A stretch of DNA of 64,000 bases, from the NCBI RefSeq assembly GCF_028372415.1, contig NC_092872.1, forward strand, positions 259,991,008-260,055,007, in the 5' to 3' direction. Under the pieces are notes generated by a model that saw only the letters and a program-made list of their open reading frames with translations, was not told the origin of the DNA and did not search any database. This document shows, piece by piece, positions 12,801 through 21,129 of this stretch. How positions within the stretch are numbered: position 1 is the stretch's first letter; each line of letters begins with the position of its first letter. Made by a program: the position numbers and the translations under genes. Source of the stretch: Notamacropus eugenii. Taxonomy: Eukaryota; Chordata; Mammalia; Diprotodontia; Macropodidae.

Positions 12801-13096
12801 CCGCGGCCCCCGAGCTAGCTCACGTCCCTTCCCGGGGCGCTCCCGAGCCAGCAAACACTGGGGGACGCCCCCGGGGGGGCCCCTCCCAGCCCCGCCCCGC
12901 CCCCGGGGCTACCTTGGGGGAGCCGGCGGCGGCGGCGAGGAGGGCCCGCAGGGGCGGCGAGCCCGCAGGCAGCCACGGGCCCCAGAGGCGGCCGGGACAG
13001 GGCAGCGGGGGCCTAGCCATGGCCGGCTCCGCCTCGGGTTGGGGTCCGGCCGTTGGCCTCGCGAGCCCCGCGCCGGCTGCCGCGTTCACTCACCAT
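638..13096 (-). CDS. VPS26A: VPS26A, retromer subunit, 5' part of the gene (five coding exons, runs off left edge)
   Basis: Spliced coding parts are 13094-13096, 6941-7090, 3305-3380, 2048-2204 and 638-802, all with GT-AG borders and compatible phases; together 551 nt, about 184 of the family's 327 residues. The protein starts MSFLGGFFGPICEID and matches VPS26A rather than VPS26B, which starts MSFFGFG from memory. Differences from remembered human VPS26A are few and conservative (V for I, S for T, A for T). VPS26 has an arrestin-like fold; the part seen is the N-terminal lobe and the start of the C-terminal lobe. It pairs with VPS35 and VPS29 in retromer on endosomes and recycles cargo to the Golgi or plasma membrane. 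The C-terminal exons that bind VPS35 lie beyond base 1. No stop or frameshift is seen in the exons, so the gene looks intact. Confidence 0.96.
1550..1735 (+). mobile_element. MON1-type CORE-SINE in VPS26A intron 4
   Basis: It has the tRNA-like head with AGAGTCAGAAGATCCTGG and the CORE region, then the GAACTAGATGACCTCC tail typical of the MON1 group. The remainder of intron 4 (803-2047) shows no recognised feature. Confidence 0.7.
2048..2204 (-). CDS. VPS26A: VPS26A exon 4 (residues 77-129)
   Basis: 157 nt from (G)AA CTC TTC AAT to CGA TTG AG, encoding LFNDKSNTHEFVNLVKELAL and on to YESYIGANVRL. The acceptor is CTCTTAG and the donor GTAAGAA. The final AG joins G of exon 5 to give Arg. One change from the human sequence I recall is ELAQSRSY where human has ELTQSRSY. 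Confidence 0.96.
3305..3380 (-). CDS. VPS26A: VPS26A exon 3 (residues 52-76 plus one base)
   Basis: 76 nt encoding VNLAFKQPGKRLEHQGIR and then IEFVGQI, ending in a single G that joins AA of exon 4 to give Glu. The acceptor is TTGGCAG and the donor GTGAGTT. Confidence 0.95.
3855..4020 (-). mobile_element. MON1-type CORE-SINE
   Basis: Antisense signature: GCTAGAAGGGGCCTCAAAG, then ACAGAGGAAACAAAAGCC and ACTTGCCCAAAGTCACACA. It lies in VPS26A intron 2, in the same orientation as the gene. Confidence 0.7.
4132..4640 (+). mobile_element. L2/L3 LINE 3' end
   Basis: It shows the C-terminal ORF2 and 3' UTR signature: TGGCTCCTAATTACC, CACTGGCTGTCCCCCATGCC, then CCTCCCCAGCACTGAGCACA and a TTTAATAAATGCTTGCTGAC terminus. 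Confidence 0.85.
5030..5212 (-). mobile_element. L1 3' terminal fragment, antisense
   Basis: The sequence is the reverse complement of the marsupial L1 3' UTR: GTTGAGTTCCAAATTCTCTC and a run ending near CATATCAGTCATGTTG. It abuts a plus-strand L1 piece. Confidence 0.6.
5213..5700 (+). mobile_element. L1 ORF2 end and 3' UTR fragment
   Basis: ACCCTTTGACCAAGAGG, a CCCCCAGGAGATC block and CCTATCAACTGGGAAACAGA match the end of marsupial L1 ORF2 in diverged form. The 3' limit is vague. Confidence 0.55.
5880..6722 (+). mobile_element. Two CORE-SINE copies (about 5920-6010 and 6548-6722)
   Basis: The first is a short diverged MIR piece around CTGAGCCTTAGCCTTCTCAT. The second is a MON1-type copy with head CTGAAGTCAGACGGCCTGGG and tail GTTAGACTAGATAACCTTTG. 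Nothing is recognised between them. Confidence 0.55.
6941..7090 (-). CDS. VPS26A: VPS26A exon 2 (residues 2-51)
   Basis: 150 nt, exactly 50 codons, from SFLGGFFGP to YDGESVSGK. The acceptor is TTTCAG (7093-7091) and the donor GTAAATT (6940 downward). It encodes the first strands of the arrestin-like N-terminal lobe, including the conserved stretches KTEDGKVEKHYLFYDGE. Confidence 0.96.
7710..7900 (+). mobile_element. MIR-type CORE-SINE in VPS26A intron 1
   Basis: GCACAGTGGGAAAAGCC head, then TTTCCTCATCTATAAAATGG. Between exon 2 and this copy (7091-7709) only AT-rich unassigned sequence is seen. Confidence 0.65.
8484..8697 (-). mobile_element. MON1-type CORE-SINE followed by a CA microsatellite
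   Basis: 8484-8610 is an antisense CORE-SINE (TGACTTGTCCCAAATCACAC). 8625-8697 is (CA)n broken by ACATAGACATAGACACATAG units. Confidence 0.7.
9395..9590 (+). mobile_element. MIR-type CORE-SINE, diverged
   Basis: TAATCCTGGCCAAGGAACTT and TTTCTTCAACTGAAAAATGG are the CORE-SINE landmarks. 8700-9390 and 9600-11050 hold no element I can name. Confidence 0.55.
11055..11319 (-). mobile_element. tRNA-head SINE with RTE/BovB-like tail
   Basis: Antisense copy: RTE-like tail TTCAGTCATGTCTGACTCTG at the left, TTTGCCATTTCCTTTTCCAG, then the CORE and a tRNA-like head ending ACCACCAAGCATGCC. This SINE type is mobilised by RTE LINEs in marsupials. Confidence 0.8.
11322..11554 (-). mobile_element. MIR CORE-SINE
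   Basis: Antisense MIR: ATTATCTCTTTTGATCCTTA, ATTATTCTCATTTTACAACT and CTATCCACTGAGCCACCC. It sits immediately beside the RTE-tail SINE in the same orientation. Confidence 0.8.
11630..11875 (+). mobile_element. L2/L3 LINE 3' end
   Basis: CTACAGGAAGCTTTTCCCAA, then GAAGGTGAGCCCCTCCAGCG and TGCCTCCCCAGCACTCAGTG form the usual L2/L3 3' UTR order. Confidence 0.75.
11945..12105 (+). mobile_element. MON1-type CORE-SINE next to the CpG island
   Basis: GTGTGTGACTCTGGGGAAGC, then GTGGCCTCCAAGGTCACC and CAGCTCTAAATCTAAGATTT form the head-core-tail order. Confidence 0.65.
13094..13096 (-). CDS. VPS26A: VPS26A exon 1, coding part is the ATG only
   Basis: On the minus strand the sequence reads GCTGACC-ATG-GTGAGTGA: the start codon is followed at once by a consensus donor (13093-13092 GT). 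Exon 2 begins with AGT TTT CTT (S F L), so the first exon gives Met only. The rest of exon 1 is 5' UTR in the CpG island at higher coordinates; its start is not determined. The base at -3 is A, a favourable start context. Confidence 0.85.
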
Positions 13097-13174
13097 GGTC
13101 AGCCCCGCCGCCGCTCCGCACGCGCACCGCACGGAAACCCCGAGCCCCGGCTCCCTCCGCCCAGCGGCGCCCTC

Positions 13175-13228
13175 GTCATGTGACCGCGGGCCGCCCCCCC
13201 CCCCCCCCTCCCGCCGCCAGCACGTGAC
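13175..13228. promoter_or_regulatory. Pair of CLEAR/M-box-like E-boxes
   Basis: GTCATGTGAC at 13175-13184 and GCACGTGAC at 13220-13228 lie about 80 and 125 bp upstream of the VPS26A start codon. The first is a palindrome differing at one position from the CLEAR consensus GTCACGTGAC and equals an MITF-type M-box; the second has the CACGTGAC core. TFEB/TFE3/MITF family factors bind such sites in lysosomal and endosomal genes. Binding here is inferred. Confidence 0.5.
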
Positions 13229-13304
13229 CCCTCTGGAGAGGGTTGGGCGGGGGCGGAGCCACGGATCCCCCTCCAGCGGACGGGGGCGGGGACGGGACCG
13301 GGGC

Positions 13305-13399
13305 TGACGTCCGCAGGGCCAGGGGCGGGGCCTGGCTTGACGTCCGCAGGGCCGGGGGCGGGGCCTCAGCTGGCGAACGCTGAGCCGGGGGCGGGGCCA
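13305..13399. repeat. 33-bp tandem repeat with GC boxes in VPS26A promoter
   Basis: Three units with period 33: TGACGTCCGCAGGGCC at 13305 and again at 13338, each followed by a GGGGCGGGGCC box; the GC box recurs at 13384-13399 while the first half of the third unit has diverged. Each of the first two units pairs a TGACGT CRE half-site with an Sp1-type box. Confidence 0.85.
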
Positions 13400-13702
13400 C
13401 GGCGGGAGTAGACTCTCCTGCCTCCAGCCCCGCCTTCCTCCTACCTCACCCTTCCGCCTTCCTCCTGCCCCACCCTGAGAAGAAAGTTGATCCCCGTTCC
13501 CGCCTCTCTACCTTGGGGCCGGTGGTTGTCCTCCCTCTCCAACTCCGGAGACCAGATCAGTCCTGTTTCCCTCTTCCCGCCTCCCCCCACAGAAAGCTCT
13601 GTGCCCCCCAGTCACCCCAATGCTGGGGCGCTCCCCTCCCCCTCCCCAGGGAAAGTGGTTTCCCTCTGTCCGCGTGGCAGGTAACCTTAGCGGGGAGGGA
13701 CA

Positions 13703-13960
13703 ACCCACCCTTTTACAGACGGGGAAACTGAGGTCCAGGGGGGTAAGGAGACTTGCTAGAAGCTACAGGATCGGAACCCAGCTCCTCGGACACCAGAGCC
13801 CGTGTTCTTCCCCTCCATGCCCATGCCGCCCTCTTCTCTTCTTTGGGGTAGACCTTGGCTCTCACTTCAATTCAATAGGTTCCATTCCAACCCGTTGGAT
13901 TGGATAAACATCAATTAGACACCTACTCTATGATAAGAACGGGGGGCACATTGAAAAATG
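13703..13960 (-). mobile_element. MIR fragment (13703-13800) and L2/L3 terminus (13860-13960)
   Basis: CTTTTACAGACGGGGAAACT followed by GAGGTCCAGG is antisense MIR core. TTCAATTCAATAGG and ATTAGACACCTACTCTATGA are an antisense L2/L3 3' end. Confidence 0.6.
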
Positions 13961-14119
13961 AAGCGACCCCCTCCCCACCCCCACCTGTCCATGAGTTGGT
14001 CTTCTGTTGAAGATGGACGACAGCACAGGGACTCTCCTGCTGCAGAGAAAGGTGTGATGGAGGGGGAGGAGAGAGCAGGCATCAGACCTTCCTGCTCAAG
14101 AAATGGTAGAGAGGGTGAC

Positions 14120-15205
14120 TAAGGCCCATGGACCGAAGTCTTCAGTGAGGCGGTGTTTGTCCTCCAGTTAACAACTGTGAGTACCGTGTCCATTTCTGGA
14201 CAACATGACTTAAAAGGATATTAGTAAATATGAAAAAAATGATCTAAATCCTTATTGATGAGAGAAATGCAAAGTAAAACAGCATTGAGATGTCATTTTA
14301 CACCTATCAGATTGGCTAAAATGATGGAAAGGGAAAACGACAAATGTTGGAACGGATGTGAAAAAATTGGGACCTTTATTCATTGTTGGTGGAATTATTA
14401 ACCGATCCAGCCCTTTTGGAGAGCCCAAAGAGTTATTAAACTGCTTACCCTTTGCTCCAGGAATACCACTACTAGGTCTTTTTTCCAAAGATGATTAGGG
14501 AAAAAGGAAAAGGACCTTTTTTGTTCTAAAATGTTTATAGCAGCTCTCTTTGTGATGGCAAAGAACTGGAAATTCTGGGAATGCCTGTCAGTTGTGGAAA
14601 GACTGAACAATGGAACGTTGCTGTGCTATGAGAAAAGACAAACTCAGTGATCTTGGAAAAACATGGAAAGACTTACATGAAATAATGATGAAAGAATGAG
14701 CTGAACCAAGAGAATGTTGTATACAGTTGAGTGAATAAGGCATTTTGACTATTATCAGTGCCCAAATCAACAATAAAGAATATTTGAGGGGTTGGGGAGG
14801 ATATTAATAAGCTGGAATCCATGACATAAGGATGGGCTGAAAGATTTGGGATGGTTTAGTCTGAAGGAAGACTCAAGGAGATGCGCTAGCTTGTCTTTAA
14901 GAACTGAAAGCCTGTAGGATGGAGGAGGCCCTTGATCTGTTCAGTTTGACCCCAGAAAGCAGAACTAGGGCCTCTTTGCAGGCTGGTTGTTCGGTTCATT
15001 GTCAGGAAAAGCTTTCTAATCATCAGAGCTGTCTCAAAGTCCACAAGAGGTAATGGGATCTCACTTCTTGGAGTACTCCAAGCAGAGGCTGGAGAGCCAA
15101 GCATTGGGAGTATTGTAGCCAAAATTCCTTTAATATCTGGGTTGAACCGATAGCTGCCAAAGTCTCCTCTTACTTTCAGATTCTTCAGTTCTATAACTAG
15201 TGAAA
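14120..15205 (+). mobile_element. L3/CR1 LINE 3' fragment split by an L1
   Basis: The left piece runs to 14227 (GTGTCCATTTCTGGACAACA) and the right piece resumes at 14811 (GCTGGAATCC) with GAGCTGTCTCAAAGTCCACA and a 3' end TTCAGATTCTTCAGTTCTAT. The interruption is the L1 at 14228-14797. Confidence 0.75.
14228..14797 (+). mobile_element. 5'-truncated L1 inserted in an L3/CR1 LINE
   Basis: End of L1 ORF2 and 3' UTR (ATTTTACACCTATCAGATTG, TTCATTGTTGGTGGAATT, TATAGCAGCTCTCTTTGTGA). It is flanked by AGGATATTAGTAA (14215-14227) and AGGATATTAATAA (14798-14810), a 13-bp target-site duplication with one mismatch. Confidence 0.85.
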
Positions 15206-16002
15206 CAAAATGGTGTTCAGTTGGTCCTCAGGCTTCCACATTGACAGCAGCAGAGTGACTGAAAAGGAAAAAGAGGGTACAAATCAAGCAGACACTATGC
15301 TAGACCCTCACGATGCAGAGGCAAACAAAATATTCGTCACTCATTAATTCTGTCTGGGGAAGACATGTATGAGTAGTGAGTATGCTCTGGTTCTCTCACA
15401 CTGCCCTTAAGGCACTGGAATATCTCTGCTGCTCGGCTAGAGGCTCTGCACCTTATTCTTAGGTGCCAGTGACTACCGTTCCAATTCCATTTAATCACTT
15501 AACATTGTTGAACATTTACAAAGGGGCACTTACTCAAAGGCAGGACAAAAACAAATGTCCAGCCATTTCTCCCAATGCTCTCTCCTGCACCACCTCAACC
15601 TCTGGGGAGTAATTTAGCTGAGTTCCTACAGTGCCTTGTTCCCCGCAAGCTTACGTTCTGATGGATGACTGCTGGATGAACCCATACTTCAGTTACCACT
15701 GGCCTGAGCCTTGAATGTCACTTCTGTGGAACCCAGGCTCTGGCACACAATTATTCTGGAGCAGATCCTAACCCACAAGGTCCTGGAGACTCTACTTCAT
15801 TCACATAGAATGAAAAAGAAAAAAGATGGAGACTAAGGACCAAAGCCCTCTCAGCTGACTGTAGGGTCCTAGAGGGGAAAAGGCCCCATGGGCCTGTGCT
15901 TGCTTACTTACTCTCCCCTTACTCTACTGTCTCTCACCCAAAGCTGCCCCCAGGAGTAAATAAGCAAAAGAGAAAGCAGCTATTGCTTGCAGGCCTTTCT
16001 CA

Positions 16003-16345
16003 ATCAATCATTCAATATTTATTAAATGCCTACTATGTGCCAGGCACTATGCTGGGGTATGCTGGTGATACAAAAAAAAAAAAAAGGTAAGAGATAGTCT
16101 TTGTTCTCAAGGAACTTACAACCTGATGGAGGCGATAACATGCAAACCAATATAGACAAAGCAACCTCTATACAGGATAAATAGGAAGGGATTAAGACAG
16201 TAGCATTAAGAAGGGTGGTGGAAGGCTTTCTAAAAAGTAGGAGATTTTAGCTGAGACTTAAAGGAAGCCTGGGAGGTCAGCGTTCAGCACAGAGTGGGGA
16301 GAGCCTTCCAGGATGGCGTGTCTTGTCGAATGCCTCTGCAGCCAC
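16003..16345 (-). mobile_element. L2/L3 LINE 3' end
   Basis: TATTTATTAAATGCCTACTA, TTCTCAAGGAACTTACAACC and GGTGGAAGGCTTTCTAAAAA are the antisense L2/L3 landmarks. An A-run at 16072-16085 interrupts it. From 15206 to 16002 I see nothing I can name. Confidence 0.8.
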
Positions 16346-16699
16346 CCAGCCCTTAGTCAGATCGTTAGCCATCGGTGCAGGCTCCACACTATAGAAAAGG
16401 TGCTTCCATCAGGGGAACTGTCATGGAAGCAGGCTCCCTGGCTTCTCCACAGGGAGAGGTTCCATCTATTGAATAAGCTGCTGGGATCTGTGCATGCACC
16501 AGTCTCCAGTTCTATACATCTAAGCACATATTCAAAATAAATGCAAAGTCATTTCTTAAGGGAAGAAACTAACAGCTGTCAGGTGTAGGTGTAGGGCAGT
16601 GGGGATAGATCAGGAAAGTTCCCTCCCAGAAAATGGTCCTTGAGCTGAACTTGGAAGAAAATACGACAATCTGTACTCAAAATCTTGTTATTTATAGAC

Positions 16700-16800
16700 T
16701 ATCAATAGTAACTTAACTGTCTTAATTAAAAAGCGTTTATTAAGCACCTACTATGTGCTAGGTACCATGTTGGGCTCTGGAGCTAAAAGAAAAGAAAGAA
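16700..16800 (-). mobile_element. L2/L3 terminal fragment
   Basis: AGCGTTTATTAAGCACCTAC followed by TATGTGCTAGGTACC and a GGGCTCTGGAGCTAAAAG stretch. Confidence 0.7.
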
Positions 16801-16894
16801 AGGAAGGAAAGAGTTTTGCTCTGTAAGGCCGTGATCCAATGACCACTAAATGGAAATGCTGTTAGAAAAATCAAATCCACCAAATACTGGATGA

Positions 16895-17165
16895 AGACAT
16901 GCCTTCAGAGTTAGGAAAACCTGGGTTCATGTGCCAATTCTGACACATAAAGGCCATGTGGTTCTGGCAGTCAAGAAGGCCTGAGTCAAATCCCACCTCA
17001 GACACTTACTAGCTATGTGACCCTGGGCAAGTCATTTTACCCTGCTTGCCTCAGTTTGCTCATCTGTAAGATGAGCTGGAGAAGGAAATGGCAAAGCACT
17101 TCAATATCTCTGTCAAGAAATGGGGTCACAAAGAGTCAGAAACAACTGAAAAATGACTCAACAGA
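16895..17165 (+). mobile_element. tRNA-head SINE with RTE/BovB-like tail
   Basis: CORE ACTAGCTATGTGACCCTGGG, then GAGCTGGAGAAGGAAATGGC, GGGGTCACAAAGAGTCAG and a short ACTGAAAAATGACTCAACAG end. Confidence 0.85.
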
Positions 17166-17484
17166 AAATCAATCTACATTAGTAGCATGAGTTTCCTCAA
17201 CTATTCCTATGAAACCACAATTCTGCCACCACCATCCCCTCACAAAAGAATCTGAAATACAAAAATATCTTGTAGCAAAAATAGAAGGATGGCATTTGGG
17301 TTCTTGGATATTCAAGGAAAGGAGATTTCAGAGTGAATTTCATTGTGCACCCAAAAACAGCAAGAGACATTAGGTCATGGGATATGTGGATATTTTGTGA
17401 AAAAACATGTCTGCAAAATATATGGGAAAAGATCGACATAAAGATGATTACAGTTTCGGGCCAACCTCTGTTGAAGAGGGCAAA

Positions 17485-17710
17485 GCTAGGTGATATAATG
17501 GATAGTTGGAGTCAGGAAGACAAGAGTTCAAATTTAGCCTTTGGCCCTTTCTAGCTATGTGACCCTGGACAATTCACTTCGCCTCTGATACTGAGAATAA
17601 GAATTACACTACCCTCCCCCTGACAGTTGTTGTGAGGATAAAATAAGAAAATATTTGTAAAGCAAATCTTAAAATATTATAGAATGCTAGCTATTGTTAT
17701 TATTGCTGTT
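17485..17710 (+). mobile_element. MIR CORE-SINE
   Basis: AATGGATAGTTGGAGTCAGG head, GTGACCCTGGACAATTCACT core and a tail ending GAATGCTAGCTATTGTTATT. Confidence 0.8.
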
Positions 17711-17719
17711 ATTATGATT

Positions 17720-17935
17720 TAAAAAAACAGAAATCCTACAAAGGTCTTGAAAAGATACTCCAAAGAAAGGTCAACATACATGTTGATGCTTGGTGACTTC
17801 AACGGGAAGGAAAGACCATCTTGGAAAATGCCTTTGTGGTTTGAGAAATGAAAAATGTAAAGGGATTCTTGGATTACTTGAAAACCTCAGGTCTAAATGT
17901 CATAGACATATTTCTTCTGGAAGAGAATTGAAAGG
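17720..17935 (+). mobile_element. RTE-type LINE endonuclease fragment
   Basis: A translated stretch reads LGDFNGKE near 17790, then GKCLCGLRNEKCKGILGLLE. GDFN is the catalytic motif of LINE AP endonucleases and the following spacing resembles RTE/BovB. It is a short isolated piece, not a gene. An (AC)n run follows at about 17963-17980. Confidence 0.5.
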
Positions 17936-18000
17936 TCCTGAACATAGTGAACACTGAACAGTGTGAACACACACACACACAAAAGAGGTGAGGGAAGGTA

Positions 18001-18840
18001 GCATGGTATAGTGAAAAGAGAGATGGATTTAGATTCAGAGAACATGGTTCAAAGTCTAACTCTGTTCCTTCCTCCCTCTCCCTGTGTGACCATAGGCCAC
18101 ACCTTTAACCTCTCAGGGCCTCATTTCCTCTTCCATAAATTTGGAATTCTGCAAAATAAATGATTAAAATGACTCTACCCTTTGACCCAGAGCCAGACCT
18201 ATGCCCCAAGGAGGCCAAAGACAAAAAGAAAGGCCCCATATACACCAAAGTAGTGCTTTTTATTGTCGTAAAAAACTGCAAGCAAAGTAGATGCCCCTCA
18301 GTTGAGGAATGGCTAAGCAAGGTGTGGTACATAAGTTTGATGAAATAGTACTCTACAGTAAGAAATGAGGAAATATGATGAATACAGAGAGGCCTGGGAA
18401 GACTTATATGAACTGATACAAAGCGAAATCAGAACCAGGAAAGCAATATCCACAAAGATGACAGCAATGTAAATGGAAAAAACAATGACACAATATAACA
18501 ACAACTGAAATTGAATGTTGTAAAATTATAATGAGCAGGCGTCCCCAAAGAAGAGAAATGAGAAAGTGTCCTCCCATTTCCCTTTTCTTTTGCAGAGGTG
18601 GGGGTCTATGGGCATAGAACGTTGCATGTATTTCATTGTATTAATTCTTCTGAACTTTTTTTTTTCCCTCTTAAAAAAAGGGGGATGACTCAGAGAGGGG
18701 AAAGGGAAGGGATATGTTGGAAAATGTAGGTGATATAAAAACAAAAGATACCAATAAAATTTTATTTTAAAATTGAAATGGTGGAGTCAGGCCAGATGGC
18801 CTCTATGGTCCCTCTAAAGTTATGAACTTGTGACCCCTTG
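18001..18840 (+). mobile_element. MON1-type CORE-SINE split by an L1
   Basis: The left part 18001-18160 ends in CATTTCCTCTTCCATAAA; the right part 18778-18840 resumes with AGGCCAGATGGCCTCTATGG. The two halves are the two sides of a normal MON1-type core and tail. Confidence 0.7.
18161..18777 (+). mobile_element. 5'-truncated L1, 3' UTR intact to the tail
   Basis: ACTCTACCCTTTGACCCAGA, CCCCAAGGAGGCCAAAGACA, CTCAGTTGAGGAATGGCTAA and TGGAAAATGTAGGTGATATA lead to an AATAAAATTTTATTTT end. The order matches the end of marsupial L1. It is inserted in the MON1-type SINE. Confidence 0.85.
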
Positions 18841-19164
18841 ACTGTTTCTTACAGGACGAGAAAGAACTGATTACTGATGTGAGAAGTCCTATCACAATCA
18901 GCTGTTTGCATGCCAGTATGCCATCTCCATTAGAGCAAGGTCAAAGTTAAAATCAAGGTAGAATAAAAAAGAAAAAAGAAGAGACACAATTCCAACACCT
19001 TGAATAACGTCAGCACTTCTACTGTGACCCATTAAATGAGCCATTGATGCCCCAGATTAGAAAACAGAAAAAGCCCAGAGATGTCCACTTTGCTTATTGC
19101 ATTTCCTGTAAAAGTTTAACCATTGTAAAATAGTCACCACCACCAGGATGCTAAAAAAATCCAT

Positions 19165-20215
19165 AAAATCAATTCAATAAGTATTGATTAGGCACTTACT
19201 ATTTGGTGCGAGACACTGTATACCAGGGGACACCAAGACAAAAGATAAAAAAAGTCCTTGTCCTGAAGAAACTTACATCATACTGGTGAGAATTAATGTT
19301 CACATAAGCATATAAATATTAAATATTTGCAAAGTAATTTTGGGAGGTGAGGGTTGCAGAGGAACGAGGAATAGCTGGGCAGTCAAGAGGAAGGGGCACA
19401 TGAGCTGCATCCTGAAGAGAGCTAAAAATTACAAGAGGCAGAGATGAGGAAAGAGTATATTCTAGGCATGGAGGATCAGCTCTAAAGGCATGAAGGCAGG
19501 AAATGCTAAGTTATGTACAGAGGGAGCTATGCCCAGAGTCAGGAAGACAAAGTTCAAATCTAGCCTCAGTCACAAACACATACTAGCTGTGTGACCCTGA
19601 GCAAGTCACTTAATCTCTCTTTGCCTCAGTTTCCTCATCTGTAAAATGGGATAATAATAACACTTACCTGGCAGGGTTGTTGTGAGAATCAACTGAGATA
19701 ATAATTATAAAGTGCTTAGGTGCTATTTAAATGTTAGCTGTGCTGATGATAAGGATGGTCGTGGTGTCTGAATGTATAAAGGGGAGATTTGCATAAAGCC
19801 TGGAAAATTTGATTGGAGCAAGATTGTGAAGGGCTTTAAATACTAAACAGAGGAATTGGTATTTTATCCTAGAGGGATCAGCGAGTGGCTGAAGTTTTTG
19901 CAGAGAGGTTAAGGGGGATGTGGTTTTAGGAATGGCAGTTTGGTAGCACATGATTATAGAGGGGAGAAACTGGAGTCTAGGAAACCAGTTAAAAGACTTA
20001 CTGTAGTCTAGGTAAAAGGTGATAAAAATGTGACCTAGAGTGGTGGCTTTATTAATGGAGAAAAGGAGAAGGTGAGAGACATGTGGTGGAAATAAAATGG
20101 AAAGAATCTGGCAACTAATTAGGTTGGATGGGAGTGGAGGTAAAGGAGAGGGAAGACCCCGAGGTTGCAAACCTTGAGACTAGAAGGATGGTGGTTCCAT
20201 CCTAGGGAAATAACT
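19165..20215 (-). mobile_element. L2/L3 LINE, ORF2 C-terminus and 3' UTR, with MIR inside
   Basis: The 3' end is at the left (AAGTATTGATTAGGCACTTA). On the minus strand 20170-19760 reads as ORF2 remnants including LQPLADPSRIKYQFLCLVFK. A plus-strand MIR at 19525-19760 interrupts it. Confidence 0.8.
19525..19760 (+). mobile_element. MIR CORE-SINE inside the L2/L3
   Basis: CAGAGTCAGGAAGACAAAGT, GCTGTGTGACCCTGAGCAAG, TCCTCATCTGTAAAATGGGA and a tail with GCTATTTAAATGTTAGCTGT. Confidence 0.85.
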
Positions 20216-20299
20216 TTCTTAGCCAGCAAAAACTGGACATCCTTGCTGGGGAAGAAAGAGGGCAGTCTTGGACCACATTGGTTTGCAATGCAAATTCAT

Positions 20300-21100
20300 C
20301 TATAAAATCCCAGAATCATGAATCAAAGGTTCAAAGCTGAAAGGAATCTTAGTGACCATGTGATCCAACCCTCTCTTTTTTTACAGGTGATGAAAAGTCA
20401 AGCGACTTGCTGAAAGTCACATAGTTACCAAGTGCCTGAGGTGAAATTTGAATCCAACTCTTTCTGACTCAAAGTCAGAAAAGGAACATCATGGGAGATT
20501 ATGAATGGTATCAGCTTTGAAAACTACGAAAACAATGAAAATGAAGCTTAGCTGTAGAGCCAAATGAGTCACGTCATTCTAAGATCCGTCACCTGAAATT
20601 GACAGGAAGATAACAAATAAATGTCAAATTAAAACAAATTGGCCAGTGTTTCTGTTTACATAACCAGCAACCAGAGGATAATCAGCCACATTTGGACCCT
20701 AAACCCCTCAGTCCCTCATGTGCCATGCGAAAAAGGAGAAATGATACCTGTTAAGATAACATTGGGGAAAACAGGCAAAATCCATACTGAGGAGATTAAT
20801 GCTAGAGAGGGCCTAATCTTGAAAGCAATAAGGGACCACTTTGTAAGATATCTCATGGATGGGAAGCCATCATGTTAATTAAACAATCCCAAACTATTTA
20901 TTATGCACTTCTATGCAAGGCACTGACCTACACTCTGCATTTGCAAAGATAAAAATGAAACATTTAGGAAGCTTACATTCTAATGGGGGCCAGGGAGAGG
21001 GAGACACAGGAATGGCAACAAATATTATGCAAGGAAAATTGAAGCAAGAAAGCACCCTAACAACTGGGAGAATCAGGAATTGTCTCATGAAGAATCATAT
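20300..21100 (-). mobile_element. MON1-type SINE (20300-20475) and L2/L3 end (20878-21100)
   Basis: The SINE shows GCTGAAAGGAATCTTAGTGA and GCGACTTGCTGAAAGTCACA. The LINE shows ACTATTTATTATGCACTTCT and AGCTTACATTCTAATGGGGG. Between them, 20480-20877 is unassigned. Confidence 0.65.
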
Positions 21101-21129
21101 GATCTGAAGACCCTTGGGGATCAGCAGCT

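Larger units (their letters stand above)
12330..13460 (-). promoter_or_regulatory. VPS26A: CpG-island promoter of VPS26A
   Basis: A sharp rise in G+C and CpG around the first exon, with many GGGCGG boxes between 13248 and 13400 and no convincing TATA box. It carries homopolymer C runs (13194-13208) and a CCCCCA repeat (about 12534-12552). The overlapping long open frames on both strands here are a side effect of base composition. Transcription of VPS26A leaves to the left; whether a divergent transcript leaves to the right cannot be seen. Confidence 0.85.

Noticed and set aside
12516-13307. Several overlapping open frames of 80-172 codons on both strands in the CpG island
   Set aside because: High G+C makes stops rare; frames overlap one another, are Pro/Ala/Arg/Gly-rich and have no family resemblance. 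They lie in the VPS26A promoter and 5' UTR.
19727-20170. 147-codon minus-strand frame as a possible gene
   Set aside because: It is the degraded C-terminal part of an L2/L3 ORF2 interrupted by a MIR.
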